Below, in pieces: positions 39,464 to 49,027 of a stretch of DNA of 64,000 nucleotides. Position 1 is the first letter of the stretch; every line of letters starts with the position of its first letter. Location: the IMG/VR virus record IMGVR_UViG_3300028377_000003, positions 1 to 64,000 of that record; one strand, given 5' to 3'. This DNA is from a virus. The notes beneath the pieces were generated by a model that was not told where the DNA came from, made no database searches, and worked only from the letters and a program-made list of their open reading frames with translations. The position numbers and the translations under genes are program-made.

Positions 39464-39787
39464 CTAGCTGTACATCATTTCGAAAAAGTTGTCGGGCGAC
39501 ATGCCCTTGGGTCCCACTTGTTCTTCACCGGTCAATACATTGACCAACACGGGGCGCTTTTCTTCTTGTTCTTCGAGAAGCTCTTTGACCCGACGAAAAA
39601 CAGCACCTTCAAGGTGGGGGCGGCTGTATTCCAGAACGCCCGGAATCTTGGCGGCGCAAAAATCGAATTCGTAAATGAGATCCATGTGCCCCTCAACATG
39701 ACTCCGACTCAATTGGCGGGAGGTCACATCTTGGATGTCCACAAACTTGTTTGCAATCTCTTCGATGATTTCTTGTCGCCTTGTCAT
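39464..39787 (-). CDS. Unknown protein
   Basis: 107 aa, MTRRQEIIEEIANKFVDIQDV, with EYSRPHLEGAVFRRVKELLEEQEEKR and a short GMSPDNFFEMMYS end. Mostly helical. GGAGACACC site. Own promoter at 39836-39864. No family recognised. Confidence 0.7.
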   Translation of the reverse strand: MTRRQEIIEEIANKFVDIQDVTSRQLSRSHVEGHMDLIYEFDFCAAKIPGVLEYSRPHLEGAVFRRVKELLEEQEEKRPVLVNVLTGEEQVGPKGMSPDNFFEMMYS

Positions 39788-39835
39788 GGTGTCTCCTGCA
39801 GATCAAAGGAATTAGGACTATCGCCGCCTCACTAA

Positions 39836-39864
39836 CTTATACCCTAGCGGGGCGGCGGTGTCAA
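39836..39864 (-). promoter_or_regulatory. sigma70-type promoter with TAGGG element
   Basis: -35 TTGACA (39859-39864), 17-bp spacer ending CTAGGG, -10 TATAAG (39836-39841). Confidence 0.9.
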
Positions 39865-39866
39865 AA

Positions 39867-40148
39867 TTACTTTTGCAATTTGGGGTGGACATTGTAGAAA
39901 CGGCGACTTGGGTCCGGGAATTGGTGGTCTTTCGACACGCTGTGGTCGAAAACGATGCCCGGCTTTTCCCCTTCCGGGACGTCCTTTTCACGGAGGTAGT
40001 TGAAACCCGAATAGACGCCAGCCCCGTGTAAAGCCGATTCCAACAGGGAGTTCCAGCCCTCACGAACTTCGGGAGCGACTTTCGAATTGCGGTTGCGGTA
40101 ATTGACAGTCTCGATAAGACTTGTCAGGTCAATCGTTTTGCGGGCCAC
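39867..40148 (-). CDS. Small unknown protein, GTG start
   Basis: 93 aa from GTG 40148, which has a TTGGAGG site; the frame further upstream is leader and promoter. Reads MARKTIDLTSLIETVNYRNRN, then EVREGWNSLLESALHGAGVY and a basic end. Own promoter at 40191-40219. No family recognised. Confidence 0.65.
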   Translation of the reverse strand: MARKTIDLTSLIETVNYRNRNSKVAPEVREGWNSLLESALHGAGVYSGFNYLREKDVPEGEKPGIVFDHSVSKDHQFPDPSRRFYNVHPKLQK

Positions 40149-40190
40149 CAGTGCCTCCAAGGTCGTAGGGTCTTGTCCTCGTCTCACCAA

Positions 40191-40219
40191 CCTATACCCT
40201 AAGATTTAGGAGCCGTCAA
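40191..40219 (-). promoter_or_regulatory. sigma70-type promoter with TAGGG element
   Basis: -35 TTGACG (40214-40219), 17-bp spacer ending TTAGGG, -10 TATAGG (40191-40196). Confidence 0.9.
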
Positions 40220-40586
40220 AAATCTCTTGGAGGTCCGACAGGGTGTATCGCTGGGGGCCGTGGATGGATAGCAAAGCTAAAATCCCAAATTCATCCGCCT
40301 GCATCCACCGCATATTGTAATAGCCGGAGTCCAGCATCTCGTACTTGAACATGTCGGTTTCAGGGTACCAGTAACCCGCTATGATCACCTTTTGGAGGTG
40401 TTCATCTACAGTATCTCGGACGGAGTAGAGGATACAAATAGAGTGTTCATCATCTTTGGCGGGTTCAGCCCTGTAGAAAGCATTCGAACCGGTCCCGAAA
40501 ATTTCGGCGGGGAAGGGTAAAGACATGCCGGTATCCTGCCGGAAAGCCCCCCAAATCAGCCCTACAACTGTTTTGTCGATAATCAT
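40206..40586 (-). CDS. Unknown protein, WGA family
   Basis: 126 aa from MIIDKTVVGLIWGAFRQD; its start resembles that of the protein at 13442. Beta-rich middle (HSICILYSVRDT, KVIIAGYWYPET). The ribosome site is not clear. It ends inside the promoter of the next gene. Function unknown. Confidence 0.65.
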   Translation of the reverse strand: MIIDKTVVGLIWGAFRQDTGMSLPFPAEIFGTGSNAFYRAEPAKDDEHSICILYSVRDTVDEHLQKVIIAGYWYPETDMFKYEMLDSGYYNMRWMQADEFGILALLSIHGPQRYTLSDLQEIFDGS

Positions 40587-40730
40587 GGTGGAAAGCCGGG
40601 GTGGGTCAGCAACACTCTTATGGGTACCGGAAAGGTGTTTTAGGTGCAACGGGAATTTGGTACGGCTACCGTTTGTATGTACTGATACGAAATGCAACCT
40701 ACCTCACACGTACCAAACCCTGTTTTATGT

Positions 40731-40759
40731 TTGACGGGGGAGGTGTCCTGTGGTAAAGG
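40731..40759 (+). promoter_or_regulatory. tmRNA promoter
   Basis: -35 TTGACG (40731-40736), 17-bp spacer ending TGTGG, -10 TAAAGG (40754-40759). The start would fall about 8 bases before the mature tmRNA 5' end. Confidence 0.8.
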
Positions 40760-40773
40760 TGGTTGTACCATTT

Positions 40774-41180
40774 GGGGACGCACTGGTTTCGACCGGAGCT
40801 GACGAAAATGGACGTCGCGTTCTGGCGGGTGTATGTGACCGCCACAAACAAAGACATACTCGTTCAACTGACGAAACTCAGTACGCAGCGGCAGCATAGC
40901 CGTTCGTCCCACCTCGGACTCCGATAAAAGGACCGGGACGTAAATGGTCGGAGATCCCGCTTTACCCTTCGGTGACTAGGGTACCTCATAGAAGCCAGTC
41001 TATAGGTGGAGGTTGTAATCACTAACCCCTTGAGGGTAGTAGACTAGAGGCAAGCAAAGACGACCGCTCGACTTGCCATCAAATCCCTTCGCAGGGTAAT
41101 AGAGCAAATGGTCGCTATGTACGTAAGACGACGTTTGTGAGTAGAGTTCCGACACGAGGGTTCGACTCCCTCCGTCTCCA
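40774..41180 (+). ncRNA. ssrA: Transfer-messenger RNA (tmRNA)
   Basis: 407 nt one-piece tmRNA, which rescues stalled ribosomes and tags the unfinished protein for proteolysis. The 5' end GGGGACGCACUGGUUUCGACC is the family signature. GGGGACG pairs with CGUCUCC at the 3' end to form the acceptor stem, next to a T-arm GAGGG-UUCGACU-CCCUC. The tag frame ends STDETQYAAAA before UAG at 40897, aligning with the E. coli ANDENYALAA tag but ending AAAA. CCA is not encoded after the discriminator A. Its own promoter precedes it and a strong terminator follows. A free-standing HNH nuclease gene directly follows. Confidence 0.95.
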
Positions 41181-41181
41181 T

Positions 41182-41227
41182 AATCCCCTTGTAGAGCTTC
41201 TCTTGTAGAGGTTCTACAAGGGGATTT
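41182..41227 (+). terminator. Strong Rho-independent terminator of tmRNA
   Basis: AATCCCCTTGTAGA pairs with TTCTACAAGGGGATT, followed by a U-run; about 14 bp stem. Confidence 0.92.
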
Positions 41228-41230
41228 TTT

Positions 41231-41783
41231 GTGTCCGAAGTATCTGTAAAATGTGATCATTGTGGCGAGGAGTTCCTCCGGCGCTTGGGGGAGCATAACC
41301 GCGCAGTGAAACGGGGATACCAACAGTTCTGTTCTAAGCCCCGCTCCAATAAAGGGAAAGATCCCGTAACCAACCTAAAAGGCAAGCCGGAGAACCTGAA
41401 AGTAGGCTCCCAGCGGGACGAGTATTCTCCTTTTAGGTACTTCACTGCAGCTATACGCAGACGCCATAAGTCCAAGGGCCATAAAGTGTCCTCGCAAGAT
41501 AAAGCTGTAGACCTTCCCTACCTCAAAGCCTTATGGGAAGACCAAGAGGGGAAGTGTGCGATTTCTGGCGTTGAACTTTACCTCCCTGCATCAACAACAG
41601 AATGGGAGGGTAGGGAGATCACCCCTCGCACAGCCAGCCTTGACCGAATCGACTCAAATAAGCCAGCCCTACGTACAGTCAAATGTAAGGTACGTGAGCT
41701 ATATAGCTAACATATGCCGCAATAAGTTCACAGACACAGATGTAATAGCCTTCTGTAAGGCCGTTGCTACGTATCAGACTTGA
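41231..41783 (+). pseudogene. HNH homing endonuclease broken by a 4-bp duplication
   Basis: GTG start at 41231. N-terminal zinc finger (CDHCGEEF...QQFCS) and HNH core (GKCAISGVEL, ASLDRIDSNK). After SNK the frame is lost through a tandem AGCCAGCC near 41660. Removing one AGCC restores PYVQSNVRYVSYIANICRNK and FTDTDVIAFCKAVATYQT to the stop at 41783, a full HNH ending of about 180 aa. The lesion is a duplication, so decay is more likely than sequencing error. It lies right behind tmRNA and may once have spread with it. Confidence 0.8.
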
Positions 41784-41828
41784 CAGGACACACAAAGTCA
41801 GTAAAATAGCCACTGGTCTGGGGGTGTG

Positions 41829-41857
41829 TCCTTCAGCTTAGCCTGAGGACCACCCCT
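41829..41857 (+). terminator. Possible terminator hairpin
   Basis: GGGGTG...GTCC pairs with GGACCACCCC around TTCAGCTTAGCCTGA (itself able to pair), with a T-rich tail a few bases later (CATTTTAATTT). Confidence 0.5.
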
Positions 41858-41894
41858 AGACTCATTTTAATTTACTACGAGCTACACTACGATC

Positions 41895-42257
41895 ATGAAC
41901 CTGTTTATCCCCACCATTGGAACCAAGCTCCGTCTTACCCAAGACTGGAGTCTTCGCGTACAAAACGAGCGCCGGAATAAAAACCTGATCGAAGGGGCAA
42001 TGGACGTCCCTTACGACAAAAGGTACGGTAAAGGCATCAAATATGACCTCACCCTGCCTGAAGGGACGGTGTTGACCGTCGACCGGATCTACATCCGCCA
42101 AAAAGCCGGGGACTACGATTCTGTCACCTTCTTGATTGACTCATGCCCGGATGAAAATTACGAATCAAACCGCCACCTCTTCGGTAAAAGAGGCTATCGG
42201 TTCTGGGCCGAACTCGAAGACGTCAACACAATCGAATGCGATGTGGTGGATGAGTGA
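41895..42257 (+). CDS. Unknown protein
   Basis: 120 aa, MNLFIPTIGTKLRLTQDW. Beta-rich: GTVLTVDRIYIRQKAGDYDSVTFLI and YRFWAELEDVNTIECDVV. It overlaps the next small gene as TGATG. No family recognised. First of three genes before the NAD operon. Confidence 0.7.
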   Translation: MNLFIPTIGTKLRLTQDWSLRVQNERRNKNLIEGAMDVPYDKRYGKGIKYDLTLPEGTVLTVDRIYIRQKAGDYDSVTFLIDSCPDENYESNRHLFGKRGYRFWAELEDVNTIECDVVDE

Positions 42258-42388
42258 TGAATCCCAAAATCATCAAAGAAGCAGCCCGTCAGAAACGACT
42301 AAAAGAGGAAACCCGTTTCCAACGGTGGCGTCGGGTCAGTAAGGAGTACGCTATCAAAGCCTTGCGCAAAGTTGTTACGGTTTTTTGA
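42257..42388 (+). CDS. 43-aa basic protein
   Basis: Starts ATG 42257, overlapping the stop of the gene before, and ends TGA 42386-42388, overlapping the next ATG. MNPKIIKEAARQKRLKEETRF, then RWRRVSKEYAIKALRKVV. Highly basic helix; possibly binds nucleic acid or is a small inhibitor. Unknown. Confidence 0.7.
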   Translation: MNPKIIKEAARQKRLKEETRFQRWRRVSKEYAIKALRKVVTVF

Positions 42389-42810
42389 TGATCTGCGGTA
42401 TCATCTTGGGGGCATTCCTCAACGCATTTGACTGGACCAAAGATCAAGTCAAAGAACTCTGGGAAACCGGTACGGGTCGGGTAGTGCTCATTTCTGTGGG
42501 GTGCTGCATCATCATGTGGTCCACTTTATTTGGTCTTCAAGAGGCTGGGGTCGTTTCGTCTGAACCAGAAAGCGCTCTTGTAATTTCAGGGGACCGGTGC
42601 TGGCTCCTGTATGGTCAAGAGACGGTTATTAGTAGCTCGAACCGCCTCATGTTCGATGTGGAAGACACCGAACTGTGGGTTGATAATTGGGATGTGATCG
42701 AATTTAAGGGGTCCGATTGGGAAAAAGCAAAAAACACGATTGGCCGCGCAAACCTCGACCTCGATAGTTGCATAAAAGACGGAAAGGTTTTTGACGAATA
42801 CGAGCATTAA
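42388..42810 (+). CDS. Membrane protein with acidic cytoplasmic part
   Basis: 140 aa from ATG 42388. One membrane segment (residues about 33-55, VVLISVGCCIIMWSTLFGL). The rest is acidic, ending GKVFDEYEH. A promoter for the NAD operon is embedded in its last codons (TTGACG at 42791). Function unknown. Confidence 0.65.
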   Translation: MICGIILGAFLNAFDWTKDQVKELWETGTGRVVLISVGCCIIMWSTLFGLQEAGVVSSEPESALVISGDRCWLLYGQETVISSSNRLMFDVEDTELWVDNWDVIEFKGSDWEKAKNTIGRANLDLDSCIKDGKVFDEYEH

Positions 42811-42819
42811 GGGTATAAG
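42791..42819 (+). promoter_or_regulatory. NAD-operon promoter inside the preceding gene
   Basis: -35 TTGACG (42791-42796), 17-bp spacer ending TTAAGGG, -10 TATAAG (42814-42819). Gives the operon its own start besides read-through. Confidence 0.88.
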
Positions 42820-42855
42820 GGACCAGTACGAAAGCTAACCCATACGAAGGACGTC

Positions 42856-44340
42856 ATGTATCTGAGTAAGCTCTACGGTCATTCGCTTACGCTCCTAACC
42901 GACCTTTACCAACTCACGATGGCCTATGGCTATTGGAAACAAGGGCGGCAACACGACGAAGCGGTCTTCCATCAGTTTTTCCGACAGAACCCTTTCGGGG
43001 GAGGTTACGCAATCGCTGCCGGGCTAGGCACGCTCGTCGAATACATGCGTGATTTCCATTTCGATTCCGAAGACCTCGAATACCTGTCGAGCCTTCAAGG
43101 GAACGACGGCAAGCCCCTGTTCGAACAGGGATTCCTCGATTACCTCAAACACCTCACTTTCACCTGTGACGTTGACGCCGTACCAGAAGGTTCGGTCGTT
43201 TTCCCACACGAACCTCTGGTCCGCATTCGTGGCCCGCTCATTCAGTGTCAGTTGTTGGAATCGGCCCTCCTGAACATTATCAATTTCCAAACGCTTATCG
43301 CCACCAAATCAGCCCGCATCTGTGAGGCCGCCAAAGGTGAGCCGGTGCTGGAGTTTGGGTTGCGTAGGGCGCAGGGGATTGACGGATCCATCATGGCGTC
43401 GAGGGCAGCTTATATCGGAGGCTGCTCTGCTACGTCCAACGTACTCGCTGGAAAGCTACTGGATATTCCGGTCAAAGGGACACACGCTCATTCGTGGATT
43501 ATGTCCTACGACTCGGAAATGGAAGCCTTCGAAGAGTACGCTGAGGCCATGCCCAACAATTGCGTGTTCCTTGTGGACACTTACGACACGATCGAAGGTG
43601 TCAAAAACGCTGTGAAAGTGGGCAAGAAGCTCCGTGAACGCGGCCATGAAATGGTCGGTATCCGGTTGGATTCCGGGGACTTGGCCTACCTCAGTATCGC
43701 GGCTCGTCGCATCTTGAATAATGCCGGGTTCGAAAACGCTAAAATCGTGGCGTCGAATGGATTGGATGAGCACACTATCAAGTCGCTCAAGTCACAGGGC
43801 GCTTTGATTCGCCTCTGGGGTGTAGGCACCAACCTCGTCACAGCGAAGGGACAACCGGCGTTGGGTGGTGTGTATAAGCTATCCGCTATCAAGCGGGAAG
43901 GGGGCGAATGGGAACCCCGCATCAAGCTGAGTGAACAACGTATCAAAATCAGCAATCCCGGTTACTTGCAAGTGCGTCGGTTTTTCGACGGCAATGAGTA
44001 CCGGGGCGACATGATTTACAACGAGCACCAAGGCGATCCCGGTACGACTATCGTCGATCCGATGGATAACACTCGCCGCACGAAATTGGATTTCGACCAA
44101 TCCATAGACATGCTACAGTCGGTCTTTAGAGGCGGCTTGGGCGATTCTGTGGTTGAAACGTACCAAGAAGAACCGTTGGATGCTATCAAGCAACGTGCCC
44201 AGCGTGAAAAGGCGCGTTTCCACGGTGGTGTCCGCCGTTTCACCAACCCGCACCAATACCCGGTCGGTCTGTCTAAGCCGCTCGACGAATTGCGTACCCA
44301 ACTTATTCTTGAAGCCCGTGGTCACGGAGACGACGAATGA
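42856..44340 (+). CDS. pncB: Nicotinate phosphoribosyltransferase
   Basis: 494 aa, full length. It joins nicotinate to PRPP with ATP to make nicotinate mononucleotide. Seen: [18 protein letters not shown] (N-terminal signature of this family), [28 protein letters not shown] (with the histidine phosphorylated in the reaction), and [11 protein letters not shown] and [21 protein letters not shown] (substrate pocket). AAGGACG ribosome site. It overlaps nadE by 4 bases (ATGA). First enzyme of the operon. Confidence 0.95.
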   Translation: MYLSKLYGHSLTLLTDLYQLTMAYGYWKQGRQHDEAVFHQFFRQNPFGGGYAIAAGLGTLVEYMRDFHFDSEDLEYLSSLQGNDGKPLFEQGFLDYLKHLTFTCDVDAVPEGSVVFPHEPLVRIRGPLIQCQLLESALLNIINFQTLIATKSARICEAAKGEPVLEFGLRRAQGIDGSIMASRAAYIGGCSATSNVLAGKLLDIPVKGTHAHSWIMSYDSEMEAFEEYAEAMPNNCVFLVDTYDTIEGVKNAVKVGKKLRERGHEMVGIRLDSGDLAYLSIAARRILNNAGFENAKIVASNGLDEHTIKSLKSQGALIRLWGVGTNLVTAKGQPALGGVYKLSAIKREGGEWEPRIKLSEQRIKISNPGYLQVRRFFDGNEYRGDMIYNEHQGDPGTTIVDPMDNTRRTKLDFDQSIDMLQSVFRGGLGDSVVETYQEEPLDAIKQRAQREKARFHGGVRRFTNPHQYPVGLSKPLDELRTQLILEARGHGDDE

Positions 44341-46283
44341 AGTACGTCCGTATAGGAGCCGCTTCCCTCAACCAGACACCTCTGGATTGGGAAGGAAATA
44401 TCGACCGAATCATCAAAGCCACGGAAGAAGCCTCCGCCAAAGGCGTCCAGATGCTGTGCCTCCCTGAGCTTTGCATCACGGGCTATGGTTGTGAGGATAT
44501 GTTCTTATCCCCCCACGTCCATCAACGAGCACTTAAAGCCTTGGATAAACTCAAGGATCTCGGGGACTTCGGGATGCTTACGGTGGTGGGTCTTCCGGTC
44601 GTCTACGGCAACGGGATCTACAACTGCATGGCCGTGATACAAAATGGCCGCATCGAAGGTCTTGTCCCCAAGCAAAATCTCGCCAAGGATGGTGTGCATT
44701 ATGAGCATCGCTGGTTCAAGCCGTGGCCTCCGGGGCAAATAGGTTCTGTTTACATCCCCCAAATAGGGAAAGTTCCTATCGGGGATTTCGTATTCGAAAC
44801 GCGGAACGGGATTCGGCTTGGCTTTGAAATTTGTGAAGACGCATGGGTCGCTGACCGGCCCGGATCCCACCTTGCTCAAAGAGGTGTGGATGTGATTTTC
44901 AGCCCGTCTGCTTCCCACTTTGCTTTCGGCAAACAAAAAGTGCGGAGGCAATTCGTGGTTGAAGGTTCGAGGGCCTTTAGTTCGGCCTACGTCTATGCCA
45001 ACCTCCTTGGCAACGAATCCGGGAGGCTAGTATTCGACGGTTCCACTTTCATCGCATCGGGTGGTGAGGTGCTTGTGGAAGGTGAGCGGTTCTCGTTTCG
45101 GGACCACACTACCGTATGCGCAGATGTGGATCTTGACACACTCCACATGCAACGTTTCAGCCGGGAAGGTTTTAGGCCCGAGGATGAAGACGAACGCAAC
45201 GTTTTGTCGATCGGAGGTACGACCACCGAAAAACTCCGACAAAAGGCGCAGCCTGCTGTCCCCCAGAACCTGTCCAAGTTCGAAGAATTCAGCCGCGCCG
45301 TGACCTTGGGTATGTTCGATTATTACCGCAAGTCCGGCGTCCGGGGCTACGTCGTATCCCTGTCCGGTGGTGCTGATTCTTCGGCGGCTGCCGTACTGGT
45401 ATACCTCATGAGTAAGTACGCAAAAGAGGCATACACCAAAGAGGAACTTGCCGCCAAGCTGGCGCATAACGGCTATACAGGCATGTGGCCCGAGCGTCTT
45501 TTGACATGCGTCTATCAAGCAACACACAACTCCTCGGAAACAACCCGTGAAGCCGCTGAGATGGTCGCTAAGGCTATCAACGCCAAGTACGTAGAGCTTG
45601 ATGTAGACCCTATTGCTATGGCTTACGAGGAGCTAATAGGGGACGCCTTGGGTATCGAATGGGAATGGGAAAAGCACGATGTGGTTCTCCAGAACATTCA
45701 AGCGCGCACCCGGAGTCCCTCAGCGTGGATGATAGCCAATGCCGAAGGCAAGATTCTGTTGGCGACCTCCAATCGTTCGGAAGCGGCGGTCGGATATGCT
45801 ACGATGGACGGAGATACTTCGGGCGGCCTGTCACCTCTCGGAGGCATTGACAAAGCCTTCTTGCTTGAATGGCTGCAGGAAATGGAAAAAGAAATCCCGG
45901 AACTTAGGTACGTCAACAACCAAAAACCTACGGCGGAACTCAAGCCGGAAGAGTACGACCAGACTGACGAAAGCGACCTCATGCCTTACGAGGTGCTGGA
46001 CCTTATCGAAAAGCGAGCTATCCGGGACAAGCTAAGTCCGGTGGAAATTTTCGAATGGTTCCAGTACAACACGGAACACGAAGCGGTGAAGCTCGTGGAA
46101 TGGATCGAAAGATTCTTTCGACTGTGGTGCCGCAACCAATGGAAACGCGAACGCTACGCACCGTCGTTCCATTTGGACGACGAAAACTTGGACCCCAAGA
46201 CGTGGTGCCGTTTCCCTATTTTGTCAAGTGGTTTCGAAGAAGAACTAGAAGCCCTTCGATCGAAAATCAAAACCTCTGATTAG
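44337..46283 (+). CDS. nadE: Glutamine-dependent NAD+ synthetase
   Basis: 648 aa. It makes NAD from nicotinate adenine dinucleotide, ATP and glutamine. The N-terminal nitrilase-type glutaminase has [11 protein letters not shown] (E44), [10 protein letters not shown] and [10 protein letters not shown] (Cys nucleophile); the C-terminal synthetase has the PP-loop SLSGGADSS (342-349) and [13 protein letters not shown]. Full length and intact. It overlaps pncB and is followed 9 bases later by the nicotinamidase gene. Confidence 0.95.
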   Translation: MKYVRIGAASLNQTPLDWEGNIDRIIKATEEASAKGVQMLCLPELCITGYGCEDMFLSPHVHQRALKALDKLKDLGDFGMLTVVGLPVVYGNGIYNCMAVIQNGRIEGLVPKQNLAKDGVHYEHRWFKPWPPGQIGSVYIPQIGKVPIGDFVFETRNGIRLGFEICEDAWVADRPGSHLAQRGVDVIFSPSASHFAFGKQKVRRQFVVEGSRAFSSAYVYANLLGNESGRLVFDGSTFIASGGEVLVEGERFSFRDHTTVCADVDLDTLHMQRFSREGFRPEDEDERNVLSIGGTTTEKLRQKAQPAVPQNLSKFEEFSRAVTLGMFDYYRKSGVRGYVVSLSGGADSSAAAVLVYLMSKYAKEAYTKEELAAKLAHNGYTGMWPERLLTCVYQATHNSSETTREAAEMVAKAINAKYVELDVDPIAMAYEELIGDALGIEWEWEKHDVVLQNIQARTRSPSAWMIANAEGKILLATSNRSEAAVGYATMDGDTSGGLSPLGGIDKAFLLEWLQEMEKEIPELRYVNNQKPTAELKPEEYDQTDESDLMPYEVLDLIEKRAIRDKLSPVEIFEWFQYNTEHEAVKLVEWIERFFRLWCRNQWKRERYAPSFHLDDENLDPKTWCRFPILSSGFEEELEALRSKIKTSD

Positions 46284-46292
46284 GAACGCCCC

Positions 46293-46916
46293 ATGAATGC
46301 ACTCATCGTAGTCGACATGCAAAACGATTTTATGGATGACGGTGCCTTAGCGGTTCCGGGATCTCGTGACTTGGTAGAAACCATCAACGAATTGATGGAA
46401 AGCCCCGTTTTCGATCTCGTCGTTGCCACCCAAGATTGGCACCCCGCTGACCACGGCTCCTTCGCTTCGAACCACGAGGGTAAGGAACCGGGGCAAGTTA
46501 TCGAACTCGACGGTCTGGAACAGATTCTCTGGCCCACCCACTGTGTTCAGGGTTCGGAGGGTGCGGAATTCGTCGATGGTTTGAATACCGACCGGTTCGA
46601 TACCGTGTTCGAAAAGGGTATGAATCCGCTGGTCGACTCGTACAGCGGTTTCTACGACAACGGGCACCGTGAAGACACCGGCCTTGCGGACTACCTCCGT
46701 GAGCAAGATATCAAATCGGTCTACGTCTGTGGCGTAGCAACCGACTACTGCGTCAAGTTCACGGTATTGGACGCTTGCAAAGAGGGCTTCAACACGAAGC
46801 TCATTTGGGATGCCACCGAAGGCGTCGAGTTAAACGAAGGCGACGTCGGTGTTGCCTTGTCACAGATGCTGGACGCCGGGTCCGGGATCGTCAAGAAAAA
46901 GCTGGTATTCAAATAA
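46293..46916 (+). CDS. pncA: Nicotinamidase
   Basis: 207 aa, isochorismatase fold. It hydrolyses nicotinamide to nicotinate. Catalytic triad D8 (VVDMQNDF), K108 (FEKGMNP) and C153 (VATDYCVKFT); metal ligands D48, H50 and H54 in TQDWHPADH. The stop overlaps the next start as TAATG. The pathway step before pncB. Confidence 0.95.
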   Translation: MNALIVVDMQNDFMDDGALAVPGSRDLVETINELMESPVFDLVVATQDWHPADHGSFASNHEGKEPGQVIELDGLEQILWPTHCVQGSEGAEFVDGLNTDRFDTVFEKGMNPLVDSYSGFYDNGHREDTGLADYLREQDIKSVYVCGVATDYCVKFTVLDACKEGFNTKLIWDATEGVELNEGDVGVALSQMLDAGSGIVKKKLVFK

Positions 46917-47596
46917 TGGAACACGTCAACGACGAAAACCACATTTTGAAATGGGTGGATATCGATCCCGATGAACGGGTTGGAATCGTCGGAACAGCGA
47001 GACGAAAGGGTCATCGGGTTGGGATTTACGGTGGCAGTTTCAACCCCCCGCACATGGGGCACGTCTATATGCTGTTGAGCGTGCTTCAGACGCAAGATTT
47101 GGACCAGCTATGGATTTTGCCGTGTGCTGACCACCCGTTCAAAGACCACCTTGCTCCGTTCGAGCAGCGGGTCGAGATGTGTCGTCTGGCGTTCGAACAT
47201 TTGAATGGCGTTCATGTCCTCACCGTCGAAGAGAAACTCCCACAACCCAACTACACGGTTCAGACGCTCACCGCGCTCAAAGAGGCGTGTCCCGAGGTGG
47301 ACTTTTCTTACATCATCGGTGGGGATCTGGTAGAGGAAATCCCCGAATGGAACAATGCGGAGGGTCTGTGTGACTTGGCTCAAATCATCGTGGTTCCACG
47401 ACAAGGGCATCCGGTGGTTGATGCACCCGACATTCTCGGGGACTATACCGAAGTGGATCTCGGCTTTCAGTTGCCTGCTATTTCGTCGTCAAGGATCATC
47501 AAAATGATGCGGCGAAAGGCTTCAGTGGCGGGGTTCCTCGACAAGATGGTGCTGGGATACATCAATTATTACGGTGTGTACGATGATTCGAAATAG
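46916..47596 (+). CDS. nadD: Nicotinate mononucleotide adenylyltransferase
   Basis: 226 aa starting at ATG 46916, overlapping pncA. GIYGGSFNPPHMGHVYML is the HxGH nucleotidyl-transfer motif, IIGGDLVEEIPEW the substrate loop and LPAISSSRII the closing ISSTxIR motif. It joins nicotinate mononucleotide to AMP. A 35-residue N-terminal extension (MEHVNDENHILKWVDIDP) is unusual for NadD. It completes nicotinamide to NAD in four steps. Confidence 0.92.
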   Translation: MEHVNDENHILKWVDIDPDERVGIVGTARRKGHRVGIYGGSFNPPHMGHVYMLLSVLQTQDLDQLWILPCADHPFKDHLAPFEQRVEMCRLAFEHLNGVHVLTVEEKLPQPNYTVQTLTALKEACPEVDFSYIIGGDLVEEIPEWNNAEGLCDLAQIIVVPRQGHPVVDAPDILGDYTEVDLGFQLPAISSSRIIKMMRRKASVAGFLDKMVLGYINYYGVYDDSK

Positions 47597-47978
47597 GGCG
47601 CTCACAGGACACTTTTTGGGCCGCCTATCCAAGCAAGTACATATAGTGGCAAAACGGATAGGCGGCCCTACTTCTATTCGTCGATCTGGATACGACATCC
47701 AGATCATATTCAAATACGAGCGACCTTTTGTAAGCATCTACGGGGATATGAGGACCCACGAACGTGATCTGATTGTGAAATGTTCCCCGATAGGAAGTGT
47801 AGAAAGTATCGAACTCCGTGAAGGTACGAATCTCACTAACTATACCAGTCTTTTCAAGCTCATAAAAATTGGGGAAAATGCAGCCAATTACGGTTGGCGG
47901 CGTGTACCCGGCAAGGGCATGAGCTATCAGTTCTACAAGAAACTGGTAGAAGGGTTAACCTCTTTGTGCTCAGTCTGA
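47583..47978 (+). CDS. MIRN-family protein
   Basis: 131 aa from ATG 47583, overlapping the end of nadD. MIRNRALTGHFLGRLSKQ, basic and beta-rich (YDIQIIFKYERPFVSIYG). It shares only the short N-terminal signature with other MIRN proteins. Function unknown. Confidence 0.65.
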   Translation: MIRNRALTGHFLGRLSKQVHIVAKRIGGPTSIRRSGYDIQIIFKYERPFVSIYGDMRTHERDLIVKCSPIGSVESIELREGTNLTNYTSLFKLIKIGENAANYGWRRVPGKGMSYQFYKKLVEGLTSLCSV

Positions 47979-47982
47979 GCCT

Positions 47983-48951
47983 TTATTTCTTGCCCTTGAC
48001 GTCATCCTCAAAATCACCGGCTGTTTTCAACAGGGGCAAAAGGTGGGGACGTAATTCGGGTTTGTTATACGCCAGTTTGATCAAGTCGTCTCTGAGTTTT
48101 TTGTCCATAGCTCTTACATTGCGGGGGTTGATTTTGGAACGGTCCACTTCACCATCAAGGTCATAATTGTCTGGAACGGCTTCACCACTCTTGACGGAAA
48201 TCAAGAAATGCTTGGTAAGCTCGGTGGCGACGTTTTTAATCTCGTCGACACTGAACATGTCTTTCCACGACTTGGGGGCGTACTCTTTGAAATAACCCTT
48301 CGCTGCCGTTTCAACTACGGGAAGCATCAGCCGGGCGCTGGGTTGCTTGCCTTCAAGGAGGGCTTTCATCAAATCCTTCTCCTGTTCTCGAACCGCCTTG
48401 TGAAGATCGTAGTTGTTTTCAATATGCAACAGCAGGCTATTAGCCTCGGGGGTGTCCGGGCGTGCAGTCTTGACCGAAGCAACGCGCTCAAATCCAACCT
48501 GATCAACCATGTAAAGCTGGTTGCCGAACTGAATCACATCACCCACATTCATGCTGGTATGATTCAGCTTTTTGGACCGGATCAACGAATTAGCTTGGCC
48601 TCTAGGACTCCAGATTGTCCCTTGCATCATCTGGAAAACCTCGTCCGGGTTGCCCTCGCCCACTTCACCAAGAAGGACATGCGTCTCTTTCAAGTCTTGG
48701 AGGGACGAAGGGATCAACTCCGGCATGTTTTTAGACAGCCAATCATGCCCCATCGTAATGTCTCGACTGTAATCCCGCTTGTAATACCAGATTTTAGCAC
48801 CACGACCACCGTAACGGGGATCCCCGGTTACCTCGGTAGCATCAGCTATTGTGCGGTAGCCATCCATCGCCTTTTTCACAAAGGCTTTGAGTTGGCTTTG
48901 ACCTTTGGCGGTCCGATAGGCGCGGTCAATTAAGCGGTCGTATTTGGACAT
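47983..48951 (-). CDS. Unknown protein with PELRPHLLPLL C-terminal motif
   Basis: 322 aa from MSKYDRLIDRAYRTAKG (AGGTAATTTCC site). The C-terminus reads LRDDLIKLAYNKPELRPHLLPLLK-like (LIKLA then PELRPHLLPLL), the same helix motif seen at the N-terminus of the proteins at 62257, 62991 and 1380. Middle with GRGAKIWYYKRDYSRDI and a long helical part. A virion structural role is possible. It converges with the MIRN gene. Confidence 0.7.
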   Translation of the reverse strand: MSKYDRLIDRAYRTAKGQSQLKAFVKKAMDGYRTIADATEVTGDPRYGGRGAKIWYYKRDYSRDITMGHDWLSKNMPELIPSSLQDLKETHVLLGEVGEGNPDEVFQMMQGTIWSPRGQANSLIRSKKLNHTSMNVGDVIQFGNQLYMVDQVGFERVASVKTARPDTPEANSLLLHIENNYDLHKAVREQEKDLMKALLEGKQPSARLMLPVVETAAKGYFKEYAPKSWKDMFSVDEIKNVATELTKHFLISVKSGEAVPDNYDLDGEVDRSKINPRNVRAMDKKLRDDLIKLAYNKPELRPHLLPLLKTAGDFEDDVKGKK

Positions 48952-49027
48952 GGAAATTACCTGTACAGTATCCAACGGGACATTTTTGATTCACATTCTC
49001 ATGCACTATCAAAGGAATACCGCCCTC

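Noticed and set aside
41231-41783. Programmed frameshift in the HNH gene
   Set aside because: The frame change is explained by a tandem AGCC duplication; no slippery heptamer or stimulatory structure is evident.
45027-45527. Minus-strand frames over nadE
   Set aside because: Antisense to an intact NAD synthetase with all catalytic motifs.
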